Source: Dicaeum eximium
Lineage: Eukaryota > Chordata > Aves > Passeriformes > Dicaeidae
NCBI GenBank assembly: GCA_013396995.1
Contig: VWZP01006004.1
Coordinates: forward strand, 1,513,304-1,577,303
Direction of reading: 5' to 3'
Length of the DNA: 64,000 bases
Shown here: positions 37,131-51,700 of the stretch, one piece after another
Numbering within the stretch: position 1 is the stretch's first letter
How the letters are laid out: every line of letters starts with the position of its first letter
Notes under the pieces: generated by a model
What the model was told of the DNA's origin: nothing
Database searches by the model: none
Seen by the model: only the letters and a program-made list of their open reading frames with translations
Position numbers and translations under genes: made by a program

Positions 37131-40100
37131 CTTTGTCTCTCACTTCATTCTGATTCTTGGAATCACATCACAACAACAAAAGACAGAGACTGTGATTCAG
37201 ACCCTATGTTGAATCAAAGGACTTATTGCAAGGTCCTCCCCTTATCACATGGCCCAGGGACACCCTCCTTCTTTTCATTTTCATTTGGCAACCCTGAAAG
37301 TGTGAGTGTGTTCTTCAGAGCACAGAGTGACAGTTCCTCTGTGGTTTGATGTACAAATGCCATAGCAGAGATTATACTGAGTTCACCCTGCCACTGCACA
37401 TTCCCCAAATGAAGAAAGGTACCTGGCCCAGGAGACAAGAATGCAGTTGGTTTCACTGAGATGGACTCACACAGTTTGCTCTCTTTCTGTTGGCTGTCCC
37501 ACTTTCTGTCACCCAGAAGTGTCATTTGCAAGTACCTACTCGTGATGAAGAGCAAACAGTGTCACCTCTGCCTCTGTGACAGATAAGCCACTTACTGTTT
37601 ACAGAATAGTATTATTGTAACCTAGCAGAAAAGCAATATGCCTAAGGCTAAAATATCCATCATGTAACAGAACAAAGAACTTCAAAAGAAAAGAAAAATG
37701 AAAGCTTTAACACACTTTTACTGATTGCCTGTAAAGGTCTTCAGGTGACTGGGCAGTCAAAAGGAGAAATCCATTCTATCCCTTGCCTTTCTGTAATATT
37801 AGGTGAAAGTTGAACTTAAGGAATGAACAGCACTTAAATTCCCAAGGCTTTCCTCCTTGGGGTGGAAATGGAGCCTAAGGGGATAAATATCAAGAACAAT
37901 GATTTCATAGGGCAACCAAACAGCCCAAGGCAGGACACATTTTTTATAGATGGGCAGGTATCTCAGAAAAATCAAACCCCTTTACACAACCCAACACAAA
38001 GAGTTGTTCTTTGTGTACAAATAGCCACACTGTGCTCAGAAAAGAAATCACTTCAAGACTGAAGAATAAGGTGAGAAGAAATGTCTGTTCATGAAATTTG
38101 AGTGAAAATTGTTCTGTCAGGTGAATTTTCCAAGTAATGTTATTATGGGAGAAAATGCACGATGCTCATCTGCATACATCATCTATTTGCAGAAGCAGTA
38201 AGGATCCAATATCCTGACTACCATAAGGATTTAAAATGTTGTTTTACTTCTAGTCTGATGATTGTTTTTATTTTTTCCCCTGTCAATGCCACAAATTGTG
38301 TTGAGGACTGCTAGCTGATCACCTTTGCATTTCAATGCAAAACTTCAAGAACTTCTCTAACCATAATGTCACCTCTCAAAACAGGAAAGATATGTTACTT
38401 CCACAGCTTTCTGAGTAGAAGACATGTCATATATAATTACATCTGTTCCTAAAAGGTCACAAAGGACACAAGAAATGTGTCTTTAATAACTAAGATGGCT
38501 TTTGTATCTTCTTTTAGGACAACACTCCAACTGTGTGGAATGGAGGTCTTCTCCATGTTGGACAACCTTTCCTGCACTGTGCCTGTACTGGACTGCAAAA
38601 GAAGGAAAGTCTTCAGGGCAAGAGATTGTTTTCTTGAAGCTAAAGGTATTACAGCTTTTAAACCATGAAAAGGAAAAAAATAATAAGTATTTTCTTACAA
38701 TTTCATTGGAAGAACTTTCTCTAGTATAAGACAGAGTTTCTGAAGACCAGAAAAATCTGAAACCATTCTTGAAGACAGAGGAGTGGCATGGTCTGATAGT
38801 GGCAGTGGAAACACCAGAGGAAACAGTGAAAAGCATTTAGCTTTTAAGTGCCAGGAATCTTTAAGGTTTCAGAGAGCTGGGGTGGACAAGGTGCCTCTTG
38901 TCCTCCTCCACCACACTAACCTTCTACTCTCCACCTGCCCTGATGTCTCTGGGGAGCCAATAATGGGAAGGCCTTAATGAGCTTCTCCTGCTGTTGGGGA
39001 CCTTTGAGCAGGATTTACATTACCCCTGAAGTATTTGAAAAATTTACTGCTATAATGGCTCGATCCTTTGTTCCTTTCAAACAAAAGGACCAGCATCACT
39101 CAGGAGAGGATTTGATCTGGGAGTAAGCTCCAAGTTACAGCTTTATGGGCCAAGAAGAAAAGGAGGAGGAGGAAGAGGATCCTGAGCCAGCTCCTCCGAG
39201 CTGGGGTGTTTTCCTAGTTCAGTAGACACCAAAACAGAGAAAGCCACCTTGTATTGTGATTGCTTCTTGAGTGGGGTGATGATTCACAACTCTTTCACTC
39301 CATTATCAGAAGGCTTATATTATTTATTAAAATGATTCCATTGTTCAGAAGGCTTTTGGGCTATAGGTGCCCATGTTCAGAGCTAACATGCTTTCTCCTT
39401 CATGGTTAGCACAAGACTCCTGGAATGTTTAGAATGCTAAGATAAGAACTGTTCACCTCATAGGTTAAGAAAGAGAGAGAGTTCTCATCTCCTCTGTGGG
39501 AGACAGAACAGATATGTCCTTGAAACCACACACACAAAGACATTTGTTTTTACAGAAATCTGCTTAGAAGTGAGCTTTCCCAAGGAAGGAAAAAAGTCAG
39601 CAAGTTTCCATCTAAGAAACTTATAAAATGTCCCTGACAGCCTTGGGGTCCTGTGTGGTGCTTGGCCTGAGGATACAAATGCTGATGGCTGAATGCCCTG
39701 AGTCACTCACTGATGCAGACACTCTGCCTCCTTGCCACAGCCAACCAACACATCCACACCCAGCACAGCCCTGAGCAGAGCAGGGTCTGCCCTCAGCTCG
39801 GGTTGATGCTCAAACAGAAAGTAGACTCAACACAAGACACCTAAAGCTTCCTGATCCCTGAAGGGAAAGATCCTGCAGACCACCCTGAGATGGTCTTCAC
39901 CACGTTCCTGATGCTCTGTCCAGCCCTCCCCAGTACCCCAAAGCTCAGGCTGGGCTGGGCAGATCTTTGTGTCTGCTGCTAAAGCTGCACCAGTAGCAGA
40001 GGTTTCTGTAGAATAAACAAATCCTTCCTTCAGCAGCAGGACCACTAACCTTTCCGCACTGTCTGTTTGCTCCTTCCACAAAGCAGGCACTGCCTTCTTC

Positions 40101-40340
40101 TGCATCCCTGACCTTTCCTCAATGCCTCTCTATTTGTTGCTTCTGTCCTTTTTAAAAGGCCTCTTATTGATGTTTTTAAACTGATGGGGAAACATAAACA
40201 AGTAATAAAGAAAGGTTAACAGTACTGAATCAATACTACAGAGAGAGGCATTGGGGAGATGGAATTGAGGAGATTGACTCTGAAGGAAAGTGAAAGGCCA
40301 AATTTAATCACACTACTACTAGTAATTAAATTACATTTTG

Positions 40341-40371
40341 GGTTGTTGTTGTTTTGTTTTGTTTTTTTTTT
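40341..40371 (+). repeat. (GTT)/(GTTTT) low-complexity run
   Basis: GT-only stretch of about 31 bp ending in ten T. Confidence 0.9.
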
Positions 40372-43300
40372 AATAAGGACTAATGAATGCACAAACTGGT
40401 ATTACTGTTTCAGAGAAAGCAAAACAAATGAATAGAAATTCTGAACAAGGGCTTTTCCATATTCTTGCTGTGATTATTTTCATTGAAAAATCTGTCCCAG
40501 GAAGCACTGGAGATCTCTCTGACTTGAATTTTTATGGTTATGGCTGCAAAGAGTATCCAACAAGTGGTGGAAGCTCTTACAAGTGGTGACTCTGTGGTGT
40601 CCACCACTTAAGATATTACAGCTCTGAAAGTCAAGAGGGGTACATGGAGACCCAAGCTTGACACCTCTGGGCTTTTATCATCCTTGTTCCACATCCAGTT
40701 AAAGATATGTCTCTCCTCCTGGGGGAATGTTGTAAAATGGACTTCCAGGGTATGTAGCTACAGCTCTGTCTACACCAGCTGATGGAGTCAGGGCTTGAGA
40801 GAGCTAAAGGACAACATGTGTTTGCACCACCAGGACAGCCAAGGATCAATGTGCCCCTGCTGCTCCAAGAGAGCAAATAACTAACAGTGTCACAAGCTGC
40901 ATGTGGTATGAGCCTTCCAAAAACAACCCCACAGCCAACTTCCAGTCTAGGGTATTACCCAGAGGCTGACAGCACACATGCTGGCAGGCTCAGTCTGAGG
41001 ATGGCTCCAGAACTGTTTGTCGCAGCAGGAATCAAGAACAGAGAAAAGCTGCTTTTTTAAAAACAATGATTCTCCTTTACACATAATCTTTTTGGGCTCT
41101 CCACTAAAGAGAGAGCTTGCTCTGCTTTCTTCCTTGGAAAGATCAATGCACCAGACATGCACAAATCACAGAGAAAATGACACTGTGCTGTTGGCAGAGG
41201 CACTCAGGTCCTCCCCTGACTGAGGAAAGGCAGAGGAGGATAGACTGGTATTTGATCCACTACACAAAAGATAAAAATGTTCTCTTTCCAAATTTGGAAA
41301 CATCCTTCCCAAACCCTTGCCCTGATACAAGGCAGATTTATGCAATTCCTTTAAATATTTACCTCCATAACCATGCCTCATAGATGCATTATTACTTTTT
41401 AACCAACATTAAAGTTTAAAACCCGAATAAAAGCCTTACTTCATACAAGAATTCATCCTTCACACAAACGGAAATGCACCACATCATGTGTCTACAAATG
41501 TAAAGGTACTCTTAAGATTTCATTCTTTTTATGAAAAAAATAACTGAAAACTTGAAAATGCACTTTCTGTGGGATTAGCTTGAATTTCACCCATGCCAAG
41601 TTTTTTTAAGAGAGGGAATTCTTAATATTGGGTCTGGACAAACAATTGAAATCAAATTAGAGCTCGGAGTGATTGCCAGTGTGAAGATACTCCCCTGGAT
41701 TCCCTCCCCATACACACAGCTGCTTGCTAGGGTTGCTCAGCTCTGTGGTAGCAGGGAGTATTTAATGTTAGTGACACCTTGCAAAGCTAAGTGGGCACAG
41801 CTACTTTTTTGTCTCCACCCTGGCCTTACCAGCCAGTAATCAGGCACCATGGCACAGTGGGAACTGCATACCATGGGTGCTTTGTGGATCTTGCTGGTGG
41901 TGGGATCTGGTGCTCTTGACTAACTTTAGGGCTGAAATAAAGAGCAGCAGCTTAGTTGGCACCAGCAAAAAAAGCATCAGACATAGCACTGAATCATTAG
42001 TTCTTTGGCTCAGGCAATCCCAACACACTTCATGCACCATAGACAGTGGATAATTGTATCATAGAAATGTCACTGTCATTTGGGTCAAAAGACAGCTGTG
42101 AATCTAAAAAGAGCAAACAAGGACAATGAGGAGAAAGGTTAGTCTCCTTCTCTTCAAGGCTGGTGGTTCTCAGTTTGAGCAAAGAGAGAAGTATCCTTTA
42201 CTGAAGGATGCTGTGGTCCAGTGGAAACTGCTGAGGTGCCTGGAAAAGATCTTTTCAAGGTTACAAGTTACACAAACCCCATCAGAGTCAGAAAGTCCCA
42301 AGCCAAGTCGTAGCTGGAAGCAGGCAGAGCACAAGGAAAGAAGCATCTCACAGGCTTGCCTTGCTCCTTCTTGTCCATAAGCCTTTGCATACAGCCACTG
42401 ACAGAAGGAGGGCCCTGGGCTGGCTGGTCCCTTGTTTTGACTCAGGATGACCTTTCCTGCCTTTCAAGGACACACACACTGCCCAGGATGAGAAGCAGTG
42501 GACTGTACCATATGCCCTCTTCCCAAACAATCTGTACCACAGGCACACTCCCCAGAGTCTCCACATCCTCCAGTCTTGAAGGCTTTGTCCAGGAGAGACC
42601 TGCTCCCTCCACCCTGTGCTAGGAGAGGAAGGGAAGACAAAAGAACTCACAAATTGTGGAAGACACCACCTCTCATTAAAAGACTTGTTCTCCTTCTTCA
42701 AGAGCAACTTTTAAACAAACTTGATCCATCATTTGTAAACTAAATTTCTTGGGGAGAGAAGAATGCCTTTTTCTTCAGATTGAGAATGTTTGAAGATTTC
42801 AGCATAAATCGTTCTGCAGGGTTTCAATGCATCTGAAATCATGCTTTTTTCTGCCATTGCTGAGCAAAGTATTCCTTGGAGAAATGTCACCCAACTTTAA
42901 TAGAGACCATAACTCACAGGAGAGACCTATACAGTAATTTCCACTGGGATTAATACAGCCTGGAACAGTTGCCTACTGTTGACGTAACACTGCCAAATGT
43001 CTTTTCAGTGCTTTACAAATGGCCAGCATGTGATTACTTATCAAAGCAAGAAAAGCGATCCAGCAGTGGACTCTGCTCATGGAGAATCAAAAGGAAAAGA
43101 AACCAGGTGAGCCTTTATTTGGCAATATGGATTAAGTAGCCCTGTCTTGGTAATACCACTGACTGGAGCAAGGGCAGCAGCTGGCAATGGGGACACTCAC
43201 TTTCCTCATGTCAGTGGCCTAGGGCCAGCCTGATTGCCTTCTTCAGTTCACACCATCAAAGCGTTTTGCTCTTGAAATTAAAATTTGAAGGCTAGATTTT

Positions 43301-43673
43301 CCCTAGCATTAAAAAAACAAAATCCAAGGAGGTGCACTCGGGTCCCCAGAGACAGCATAATTCTACTCTAGCTTAAGATTTGCTAATGCATTGAGGTCAT
43401 TAATGTTTCATGGAGGTTCCATTTCTGCATGCGCACAAAGCCTTTACATCACCCTGGCTTTAATGAACTTCTCCTGCTTCCCAGGAGGCCTTTGGAAGCA
43501 GGGATGGCTTTCCCTAATGAAACAATCCTGCTTCTTTGTTTTGAAGTTGTTTACATAGTTAATACCCCCTAAAGGGAAATAAGAAAATAGGTGCCTGTAT
43601 GTAGAGAGTTGCTCCACAAATAAAGTACACAAGTCTCTTGGGGAAATAAATCATTAAGTTGGGGTTTGAGTAT

Positions 43674-43710
43674 GGTTTTTTTGTTTGGTTGGTTTTTGGG
43701 GGTTTTTTTT
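43674..43710 (+). repeat. G/T-rich low-complexity run
   Basis: Thirty-seven bases of G and T only. Confidence 0.9.
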
Positions 43711-45454
43711 AGTTAAAGGTTAATCTCTATAAAGATAAACAAAGGTTTGCCCAGAGCGATGGGGAAAGTGACAGAAGAGACCAAGAAGGAAATTATCCAT
43801 CCAGCAGGCCATTGTTCCCTTTTCATCAGAGAAACTTCTTCTAAAAACAGACTGTGCCTCTTTCCTTCAAGTTCTTGACTAAACATAATTTAGAACAATA
43901 ATCCTGCTTTGGATAGTCTGGGGGAGCTCTAATTCTAGTGTTTATGGTCAGAAGACCCTTCCTAATCTCTTCTCTTTCTGAGTCCTGAAGGCTGAAACCT
44001 TCAGCAACTCAGCCACTCTGTCATTAAATCCTGTTACTTCCAATATGGGTGTTAGTAAATCAAAAATAGATTCTGAAAGATAAGTTTCTGACCACAACAG
44101 AGAGTAGTGGTCTTGGCTTTAATCCTCTTTGGCCATCTTTTACCTGCATTTAACTCACTTAGCCCGTTTCCATAATAAAGCTCAGAAGGCAGCGTTGAAA
44201 TAATAAATGAAAGTGTGTAACACTGTGTACCTGTGGTTTCTGATAGTTACCATGGTGGTTGTTAAAACCCAGAGAATAAATGAACTGTCTATTATTCCTG
44301 AGACTGAAGCTCAATAGAAGCAAACCAGAACAACACCACACACAGGCAAAACCCCCAAAGAGGCATTCAAAGTATCATTTGTATAGCTCACCTGACCCAG
44401 CCCTGATACTATAATTGCACAATGAAATATGCTTAGAGCAAAATGATCCAAATTGCCAGTGTCACAAGGCTGGTAGTAAAATGCCTAGGAAACAGCAGGC
44501 TCCTGATGAACAGCTGGGTGTTTGCATTTTTGAAAGAGAAGCAGTAGAGGGGAAGAGGAGTGGGACCGAGCTGCCTACGCAGAGAACAGCATCTTGTTAC
44601 AGCAAAAGAGGACATGGTTAGGCAGAAATGAAGAGTGGGACACATTGTCTCCAAATTATAGAGGAGATGGGTTGATTTTCAACATAGCTAAGCTCTCATT
44701 TACCAGGTGAATGTATTTTAATCAGTCCTGTGTAGATTGTGCCTGGTGCTACACGAGGTCATTTGAAAGTCCCAGCTGATGTGGCACAGATTTTCTGAAT
44801 ATCTCAGACAACTGGAGGCCAAAAGACCAAGAGGTCTTTTATAGGGGCTCAGAGCTCCCCTGCAGGGAATTGCAAGTAGATTTTAAAAGCAACAAATTCT
44901 CATCTTTATTCAAAATATTACCTTTTTTGGTGATGCAGAGTGGGAAAAAGTAAAGCCAGAACAGACAGACAAGATGCTTACTGCAGCCTGCAGGGCAGCG
45001 GAGGGCAGGGGCTCCCCACAAGCACTCCCCGTGCCCTCTCATGTCAGTCATTGGAAATGAGGCTCTGGTTTCTGATTTGGAGTTTCATTTTCTGCTTGTC
45101 ATTCAAACAGCATGTGCAGGCAGTTTCAAAGGCTGGGTACACCTTGCTTGGCTTGACTGGGAATGAACTGGAACAACTGCAGAGCTGGGTCCAGCCAGTG
45201 CTTCCCAGAGTTGGCTGGGCAGGTGGATGAGGCACAGGCTGGTGAGTCATGCCATTGTAAATCATTTTACTTGTTAGTTTTGACCCAAACTAACAGGGAA
45301 GGGTAATTCTACCTAACACAGAGAGGTCAGGATGGCATTTTCTAAACTTTGGTGTAATTTTCTGTCTGTTTGACACTGAATCATTCCAAAAGAATGGTGA
45401 ATGTCTTCTATTTCATCATTCTCAGACCAAGCTGCTGCTTCATGCCATAAGTCA

Positions 45455-45770
45455 CACAGAATCACAGAATCATTGAGTTGGAAGAGACTTTCAAGATCAT
45501 TGAGTCCAACCCAGTCCTAACACCTCAACTAAGCCATGGCACTGAGTGCCACATCCAGGCTTTTTTTAAACACATCCAGGGATGGTGACTCCACCACCTC
45601 CCTGGGCACACTATTCCAGAACTTAATCACTCTTTCCATAAAAAACTTTTTCCTAATATCCAACCTGTATTTCCCTTGGTGCAGCTTAAGACTGTGTCCT
45701 GTGGTTCTGTCAGTGCTGCCTGGAGAAAGAGACCAACCCCACCTGACTAGAGCCACCTTTCAGGGAGTTC
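45455..45770 (-). mobile_element. CR1 LINE fragment, 3' end, 5'-truncated
   Basis: The plus strand begins with the reverse complement of the typical avian CR1 3' end (CACAGAATCATTGAGTTGG, then AGTCCAACCC). The minus frame 45529-45756 gives the C-terminal end of the CR1 reverse-transcriptase ORF, with recognisable pieces such as KLHQGKYRLDIRKKFF and FWNSVPREVVESPSLDVFK. That frame is still open over about 75 codons, so the copy is only moderately decayed. Homology fades after about 45770, as expected for CR1 copies, which are usually truncated at the 5' side. It is not a functional element. Confidence 0.93.
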
Positions 45771-48700
45771 TAGAGAGTGAAAGTCTGCCCTGCTCTCTTA
45801 GCCAAAATAATTAGTGCTTCAATCCCAACAATACAATTATCTTTTGTCTTTTCTGCCTCCAGATTTAGGTAAACCAGTGCCCATCATTTCATTTGTACAA
45901 TCAGTGTCACTGCTGTACCAGGCTGATTCACAGCATAATCTTGCCACTCAAAGCAGAGATGGATATTGTCTGCTCCTATTTCCATTTTCCTTGCCATGGG
46001 ATTTGCAAAACTGCTCTCGTCTGTAGAGTTTATGGGCCTGTCCTAAAGAAATCATGGATACCATCTCCCCATTTAAGGTGCTCCTGAGCCCACAGGGAAG
46101 GTGAGCCTCAACCTTTTTCATGCCAACACAGTTCATGTCAGGGCCAGGGATGGCATAAATCAAAACAAATCTGCTGGGAGTCATAATGATTCAATGATAT
46201 TAGAGCAACTGTGTTAATGGGCAGCATCTTGCCCTAAAACTGTGCACATCCACTTTTTCTATATGGCCTATACAATGCCCATTAGATGATTGTAAATAAT
46301 TTTCAGCTAGCAAGGAGTTCAACTAAAGCTGGCTAAGCCAAAAAGTCATCAGAGCGCATGAACAAAATTTTATGGAGCCTATGAATTCACCAACAGCACC
46401 AGATGTTTGCCAAGCCAGTTATTATAAAAGACCATGCAACAGTTAGCTTTGTGTAGCACCTGCATTGCAGAGGAAGAGTAAAGAGAAGGAAAAGTAAAAG
46501 TATGGATGCAAATCATACATTTTTTTATACTTACTTATCTTTCATTTTAAAAATTTCCACAGTTCTAAACAGCACCCATGTAAAAGAACTCAGAAGTTTT
46601 TCTGGGGTTCTTTTTGTAAGATACTTTTCCTCCCAAAAAAGAAATATCCCAGATTGTGGTTATTTAATGAAAAGGAGTATTGCACACAGGTAATATCTAA
46701 TTAGCACTAATTGAACAATAAGAAGGATTGCTACATTTTTGTCAGAAACCAAGAGTTTACAGCAGAAAACTTTTAATTATGGGGAAAGCTCATAAGTCAG
46801 GGCTTACAGTTTACACCTGCACATGTTGAGTGACTAAAGAGCACAGGCTGTTCTGTCAAGTAATGATCCATATTTTTTTCTCTGCTCGGGGAATGAAAAC
46901 TAAAGATCAACTGAAACTTTTAAAGTATGCAATGGGCATTTACTGAAGGGAAAAGGAGGACTGAGTCTCCCATTCACATACCAGATGTTCCCATTAAACA
47001 ATCGTTTTCAGGAAAGCTCAGCTCATGTGGAAAGAGAGAGCTCCAGAGTTCAGAAGGGGAAAACAGACAAAAGTGTTAACTTGTGAAATAAGGGCAGCTG
47101 CTGAAGAGATTGTTCCCAGTTTTGGCCTAGTACACCTCAAGCCAGCACTGCAAGGGGTCAGAGCCAGGGCTGGTACAACCCAGGGCAATTCCCTGGAAGT
47201 TGGTGTGAGCAACTGGCATCAGAGCACTGCACTGATTTACACCATCCTCTCAGTCCAGCAGCTTCAGAGCTGATGGGCTGTGACCTCCTTCTTCATTACC
47301 TCAGGAGCCTGCTACTCCTGGCACATTTTCTGGCAGCAGAAATGGCACAAATGGGATTTTTCAGTATTTTCTTATTTGCACTTTAAAAACCTCCTTAGGC
47401 TTTTGCACAGGTCTTGGAAACTAAGAGGTTTAAGAGTTCAAAACAAAGCAGACACCTCTCTGAATTCCTCACAGTCTCTGTCCTGTTGTTAAAAACACCC
47501 CCTAGCACAAGCATAGTGTACATGGATACTGATGCTGAGGGCACAGCTAGGACATCTGGATTAACTTAAGCCTCATTTAATTTTGGGCACAGGCCGAAAA
47601 CTCCTTCATTTCATTTGGAACAGCAGCCTGGCTCAAAAGAGTTTGCTCCTGTGCTATTTGCCTTCACTAATTGGTCATCTGCCAGGTTCAGCCCTGCTGC
47701 TCAACCAGCACGAGAGCAAACCACACTATTTCAGCTACTTTTTGCCCAGCATCACTTCATAATTGAGGGAGAAGGAAGGGTACCCAAATCACAGAAATGT
47801 GATTTCTCATTGGGCCTCTCACAATCTGTTTCTTCACGTAGATAAATTGAGGGCTACGTGGGCTGAGTTTAAACCCCAGTCTTCTTTTCTGAACTTTACA
47901 GCAGCAAGAGGGAAAAAGTTTGGAAGTATTATGGTTGGAGCCAGGCAACCAGATAAACAGCCTTTTCTGAATTGTCAAGGATAAGGAAGAGATGTGTAAA
48001 GGCCCTTTATATTTTCTAGAAATAACATTTCTCTCCATCACCATATTAAACTGGTTCTTTTTATTCTGAAATTACAATAACAAAGTCACTATTTTCTTCC
48101 TGGTCATTTTATCATTATTTTATCCATTTTTCCTGGACTTTAGTGGGGATTTTAGGTATGGTTTCCCTCTCTCAAGCTCCCCTCAGTTCAAGTTCTCTCC
48201 ACATGCCCTTGGCAAGTTAAAGCTCAGCCCTTCTCAAATTGCAGTGGTCCATTTTCCATCAAAGTCATGTTGCTGCAAAATGACATATGGCTCAGTGCAG
48301 CTCATCAAGCACTCCTTGTTATGGAGCAAAACAAGGATTGGGGGGTGCCCAAGCACCGGCACAGGCAGAAAAAGGCACTTGTGGATCATGACAGGAGCAG
48401 GTGGCTGAGGAGGCCTGGAGGGCTCTGTGTGGCTGTGTACAGAAGCAGTTCTGAAATTAAATGCCCTAGGTCTGAAGTGCTAGCAAAGCAAATAGGTGTG
48501 CAGCAGAATTTGACATCCTTAGATGATATTTTTGCATTATGTTGGTGCTGCTGTGATCCCACACACTATTTGGTAGCCTTTCATCCAGCAATACACAACA
48601 AACTTGGTGAAAATGTTATCTCTATCTAAGAGTGAGAGTCTCTGCCATGAAACTGGACTCACATTTCCTAGGCCACAAGGAGCAAGGGGATTTTTGTCCA

Positions 48701-51700
48701 CTGAGTTCCCTCCTGCTGAAGGTCACAGCAGCATTTTGCAGGCTGGATGTGGTTCCTTGGTCCAGGGACATTAACAGCTGCCCTTGCACCCACATCAGCA
48801 CCTGTGACACAGGTATGAGAGAGGGTCTCAGCACTTCTCTCCTGTCTGTCATGAATTTGAGGCCCCTTGGTGTGAACTGGCTTTTTAAATGTATTTCGAA
48901 ACGATCGAGAAATCGAATTAAGCCCTGTGTGTCAAACATAAAGTGAGCCAAGACCCACATCATCAATACCCACTAGGAAAGCCAGGACACATGCAAGCCC
49001 TTCTCACTGCCCCATCTCAGTGAGTTGGAAGTTGATGCCATCAAGCTTTGTGCCCTGGTGCAGGGACAGCCCTTCCTCCCTTGCAGTGGTAAGGCAAGGG
49101 GTGACAGCTGAGACTGCTCAGAGCAAGGCTGTGCCACATCCTGCAGGCTGCCAACTCTGCCTGCCTGCCACAGGAGTGCTCTGGTCTCATTGCTGACCCC
49201 ACACCCCTGTGCAGGATCTAAAAATGCCTCTGTTTGCCATCACAGAAACGGCTGGGGAGTGGAGGCTCCCAAATCTTTGCCTGAAGACACCACAGTACAG
49301 CCTGCAAAGCACATTAAACACACCAAATTCACTTTAAAACACCTTTCTGTGCACTTCATGTGTTACTGTGGCAGCAAAGGTCTCCTCTACAACCCCAAAA
49401 AGCAGGGAGTCAGGGTGGGCAGTCAGTGCCCCCGCACTGAGCCTGCAGCACTGTGCTCCATCCCGCTCATGTCAATGCTGGGCACCCACAGAACAGACAT
49501 CAGCAAGTGTGAGCTGCTGTATGAACCAGGAGCAGCACAAAACAAGGGTGATTCTCTCTCTGAGCAAGCACTAAGAACCAGAGCGGGAGAATGTCACTTG
49601 TTCCCCTGGTACTTATGGGGCAACACAATTCTCAGGGAAGATTTTATGGATCACATCTCAGCTCCTTCTTATCTCTTGTTCAAGCTGTTGACAGTGGCAA
49701 TGGAGAACATATTGCTTTAAAAAAAAAAATCTGCTGGAGCTTTTGCTGTCAAGTAGGTCTCTTAAACCCCATGGGTAATGTTCTCAAATGACAAAGCTGC
49801 TCTCCTTTTTGGCAATGGTCTTTTATCAAGCAATACAGCAGCACATTTTCAATCATCTCTGTATCACAATGAAGAGACAAACCCTGTTAGCGTTGTTCTC
49901 CGAAAATCATGAAATGCAGTGGCTCAGTGCACCTAGGGACTAGGCTGGGCTTTGAGCTACCATGAATCTCAGCAGCAGCAGGAGAAGTGTAATTCAATCT
50001 TTTTAACTTGGTGATATATATTCATGTCAGTGGCTTTAAGATAAGGAAAAGTCTTTAGTTGAAGAATGAAACTTTTGATGAATAACTGAGAGTACAATGA
50101 ATAATGTACAAATATTTCTTTCCTCTCAGTCAAAATGATTCCTGATACTTTTTCATTTTAATCCCTGTTGTATTCTTCATTAAAAAAAAAAATTTAAGGA
50201 AATGAAAGGGGAAGAAAAGAACTCTATGTTTTTAAAGGCAATGGAGTTCTAAAAGAAGAGCTTCTAAAAGAAGCCCTCCTGATTGTACTGCAAGATATTT
50301 TTATGGTTTCTTTTTAACTGCTAGAAAACAGAAGATTGTTTGGGTACTGGCAGTAATAACAGTACTAAAGATGGGTTACCATGAAAACCTCAGCCCTACC
50401 TGTTCATGCTCTGCACAAAATGTGAAATTTATCAGAGAAAAATGTCTCCCTTTACCTGGGAGGTATTTTTCATCAAACAAAAAAAAATGTAACTGTTACA
50501 AGCATTTTCTTCCCTTGCAATTTCATTCTCAGTTCTGTCATGGCCAAAAAGTGATGAGACCAACATATATAAACATATATAAAGGTAGTGTTGTTTCTAC
50601 AGAGAGGCAACAAAGGCAACAAATGTAAACATCATTTGTTTGTTTTCCTACAGGATGGGAAGAGGGAAACAAGATAAACTGAGCACTAGCTCAGAGTCCT
50701 GCCACTTCTTCACAGGTGACATCAAAGCCTGAGCAAGATGCTTCAGCAGAAGGGTGTCCCTGACCTGCAGGCAGACACAGCAGATGATGTTTTTAACCCT
50801 CAGAAGGAAGGAGGTCACATTGCCTGAACCATTTTGAACTTAAATTTTGTGGTGGTGAAGTAAAGATGCAGAAGATGGCCATCCTCAACACCCAGATTTC
50901 TCTTCTTCCACTCCTTTGAATTAACAAGGGTGAATTTCACCTCCCCACTAAACTGGCTGCATAGGTGGAAGTTTCTGAGCAGGGATATGAGCAAGTAAGA
51001 AAGGCAGAGAAGTAGGGGGTGGTGCAGGAGGTGGAAGAAAGCAGTTAACCAGAAAACCAAACCATAACACAGCCATAGGAAAGTATCTGACTATATAAAA
51101 TAGACAAATACAATTGGTGCTGTTAGTTCCTACCACGGCAATGGACCAAGCAACAGGAAGAGCAGGCCCTCTGCAGTGCTGCAGACAGGAAAACACAGTC
51201 CAGAGCAATGACTGCTGCATGCTGTGTAGAAAGTGTTACCAGGTTAATGCATTTAATTGCAGGCTTCAAGGAAATTACTACATTGTCCATGTTTGACCTC
51301 AATCCCACTCCACAGAGCTCAGAGCAAAGTCAAAACTGACCTTCAGAAGTTTCTGGAGCAAATCCATTCCTGCCACGTGCAGGTTACCATCCCCTCTGAT
51401 TTATGGAAGTCAGGCATACTGTGAAACATCATATGAAATTACTGGAAGGAAAAATTAAGGGAAAAAATGGTTTGCTGGAGCAAACAAAGGTACAAAAAAG
51501 CCCTTACTGAATGGAGCTTTTCCTCTATAAATGATGTCTTGTTTGAAGCTGGTCTCTGGAGGGGCAGAAGTCTGTTAACAAAGTATTTTTTTGAAATGAA
51601 GATGAGGGAAATACACTTTAAAATACCCCACATGGGAATAAAACCCTGCACTTCCAAGCACATTGAGGATGAAGTGGGTCACTGTGTGCTTTGATTCACC

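Larger units (their letters stand above)
35728..45454. other. Intergenic, no gene recognised
   Basis: Unique sequence with G/T low-complexity runs. A region at about 39750-40100 with AATAAA at 40012-40017 on the plus strand resembles the end of an old LTR, but I could not find its edges. Confidence 0.55.

Noticed and set aside
37083..37349. Plus frame with a phenylalanine-rich membrane-like start
   Set aside because: The hydrophobic stretch is translated from a G/T low-complexity run.
39750..40100. Plus-strand LTR end with AATAAA at 40012-40017
   Set aside because: Composition is suggestive, but I could find neither TG/CA edges nor a target duplication, so it is not listed as an element.
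40581..40609. AAGTGGTG ... CACCACTT hairpin
   Set aside because: Eight-base arms are expected many times by chance in a window of this size.
45529..45814. Separate coding frames on both strands over the CR1 copy
   Set aside because: The minus frame is the remnant of the LINE reverse-transcriptase end, and the plus frame is its shadow. Neither is a host gene.
49190..49720. Plus frame of 176 codons, the longest apart from the SORCS1 read-through
   Set aside because: No domain, no splice or promoter context and cysteine/histidine scatter without a zinc-finger spacing; length is compatible with chance in a 64-kb window.
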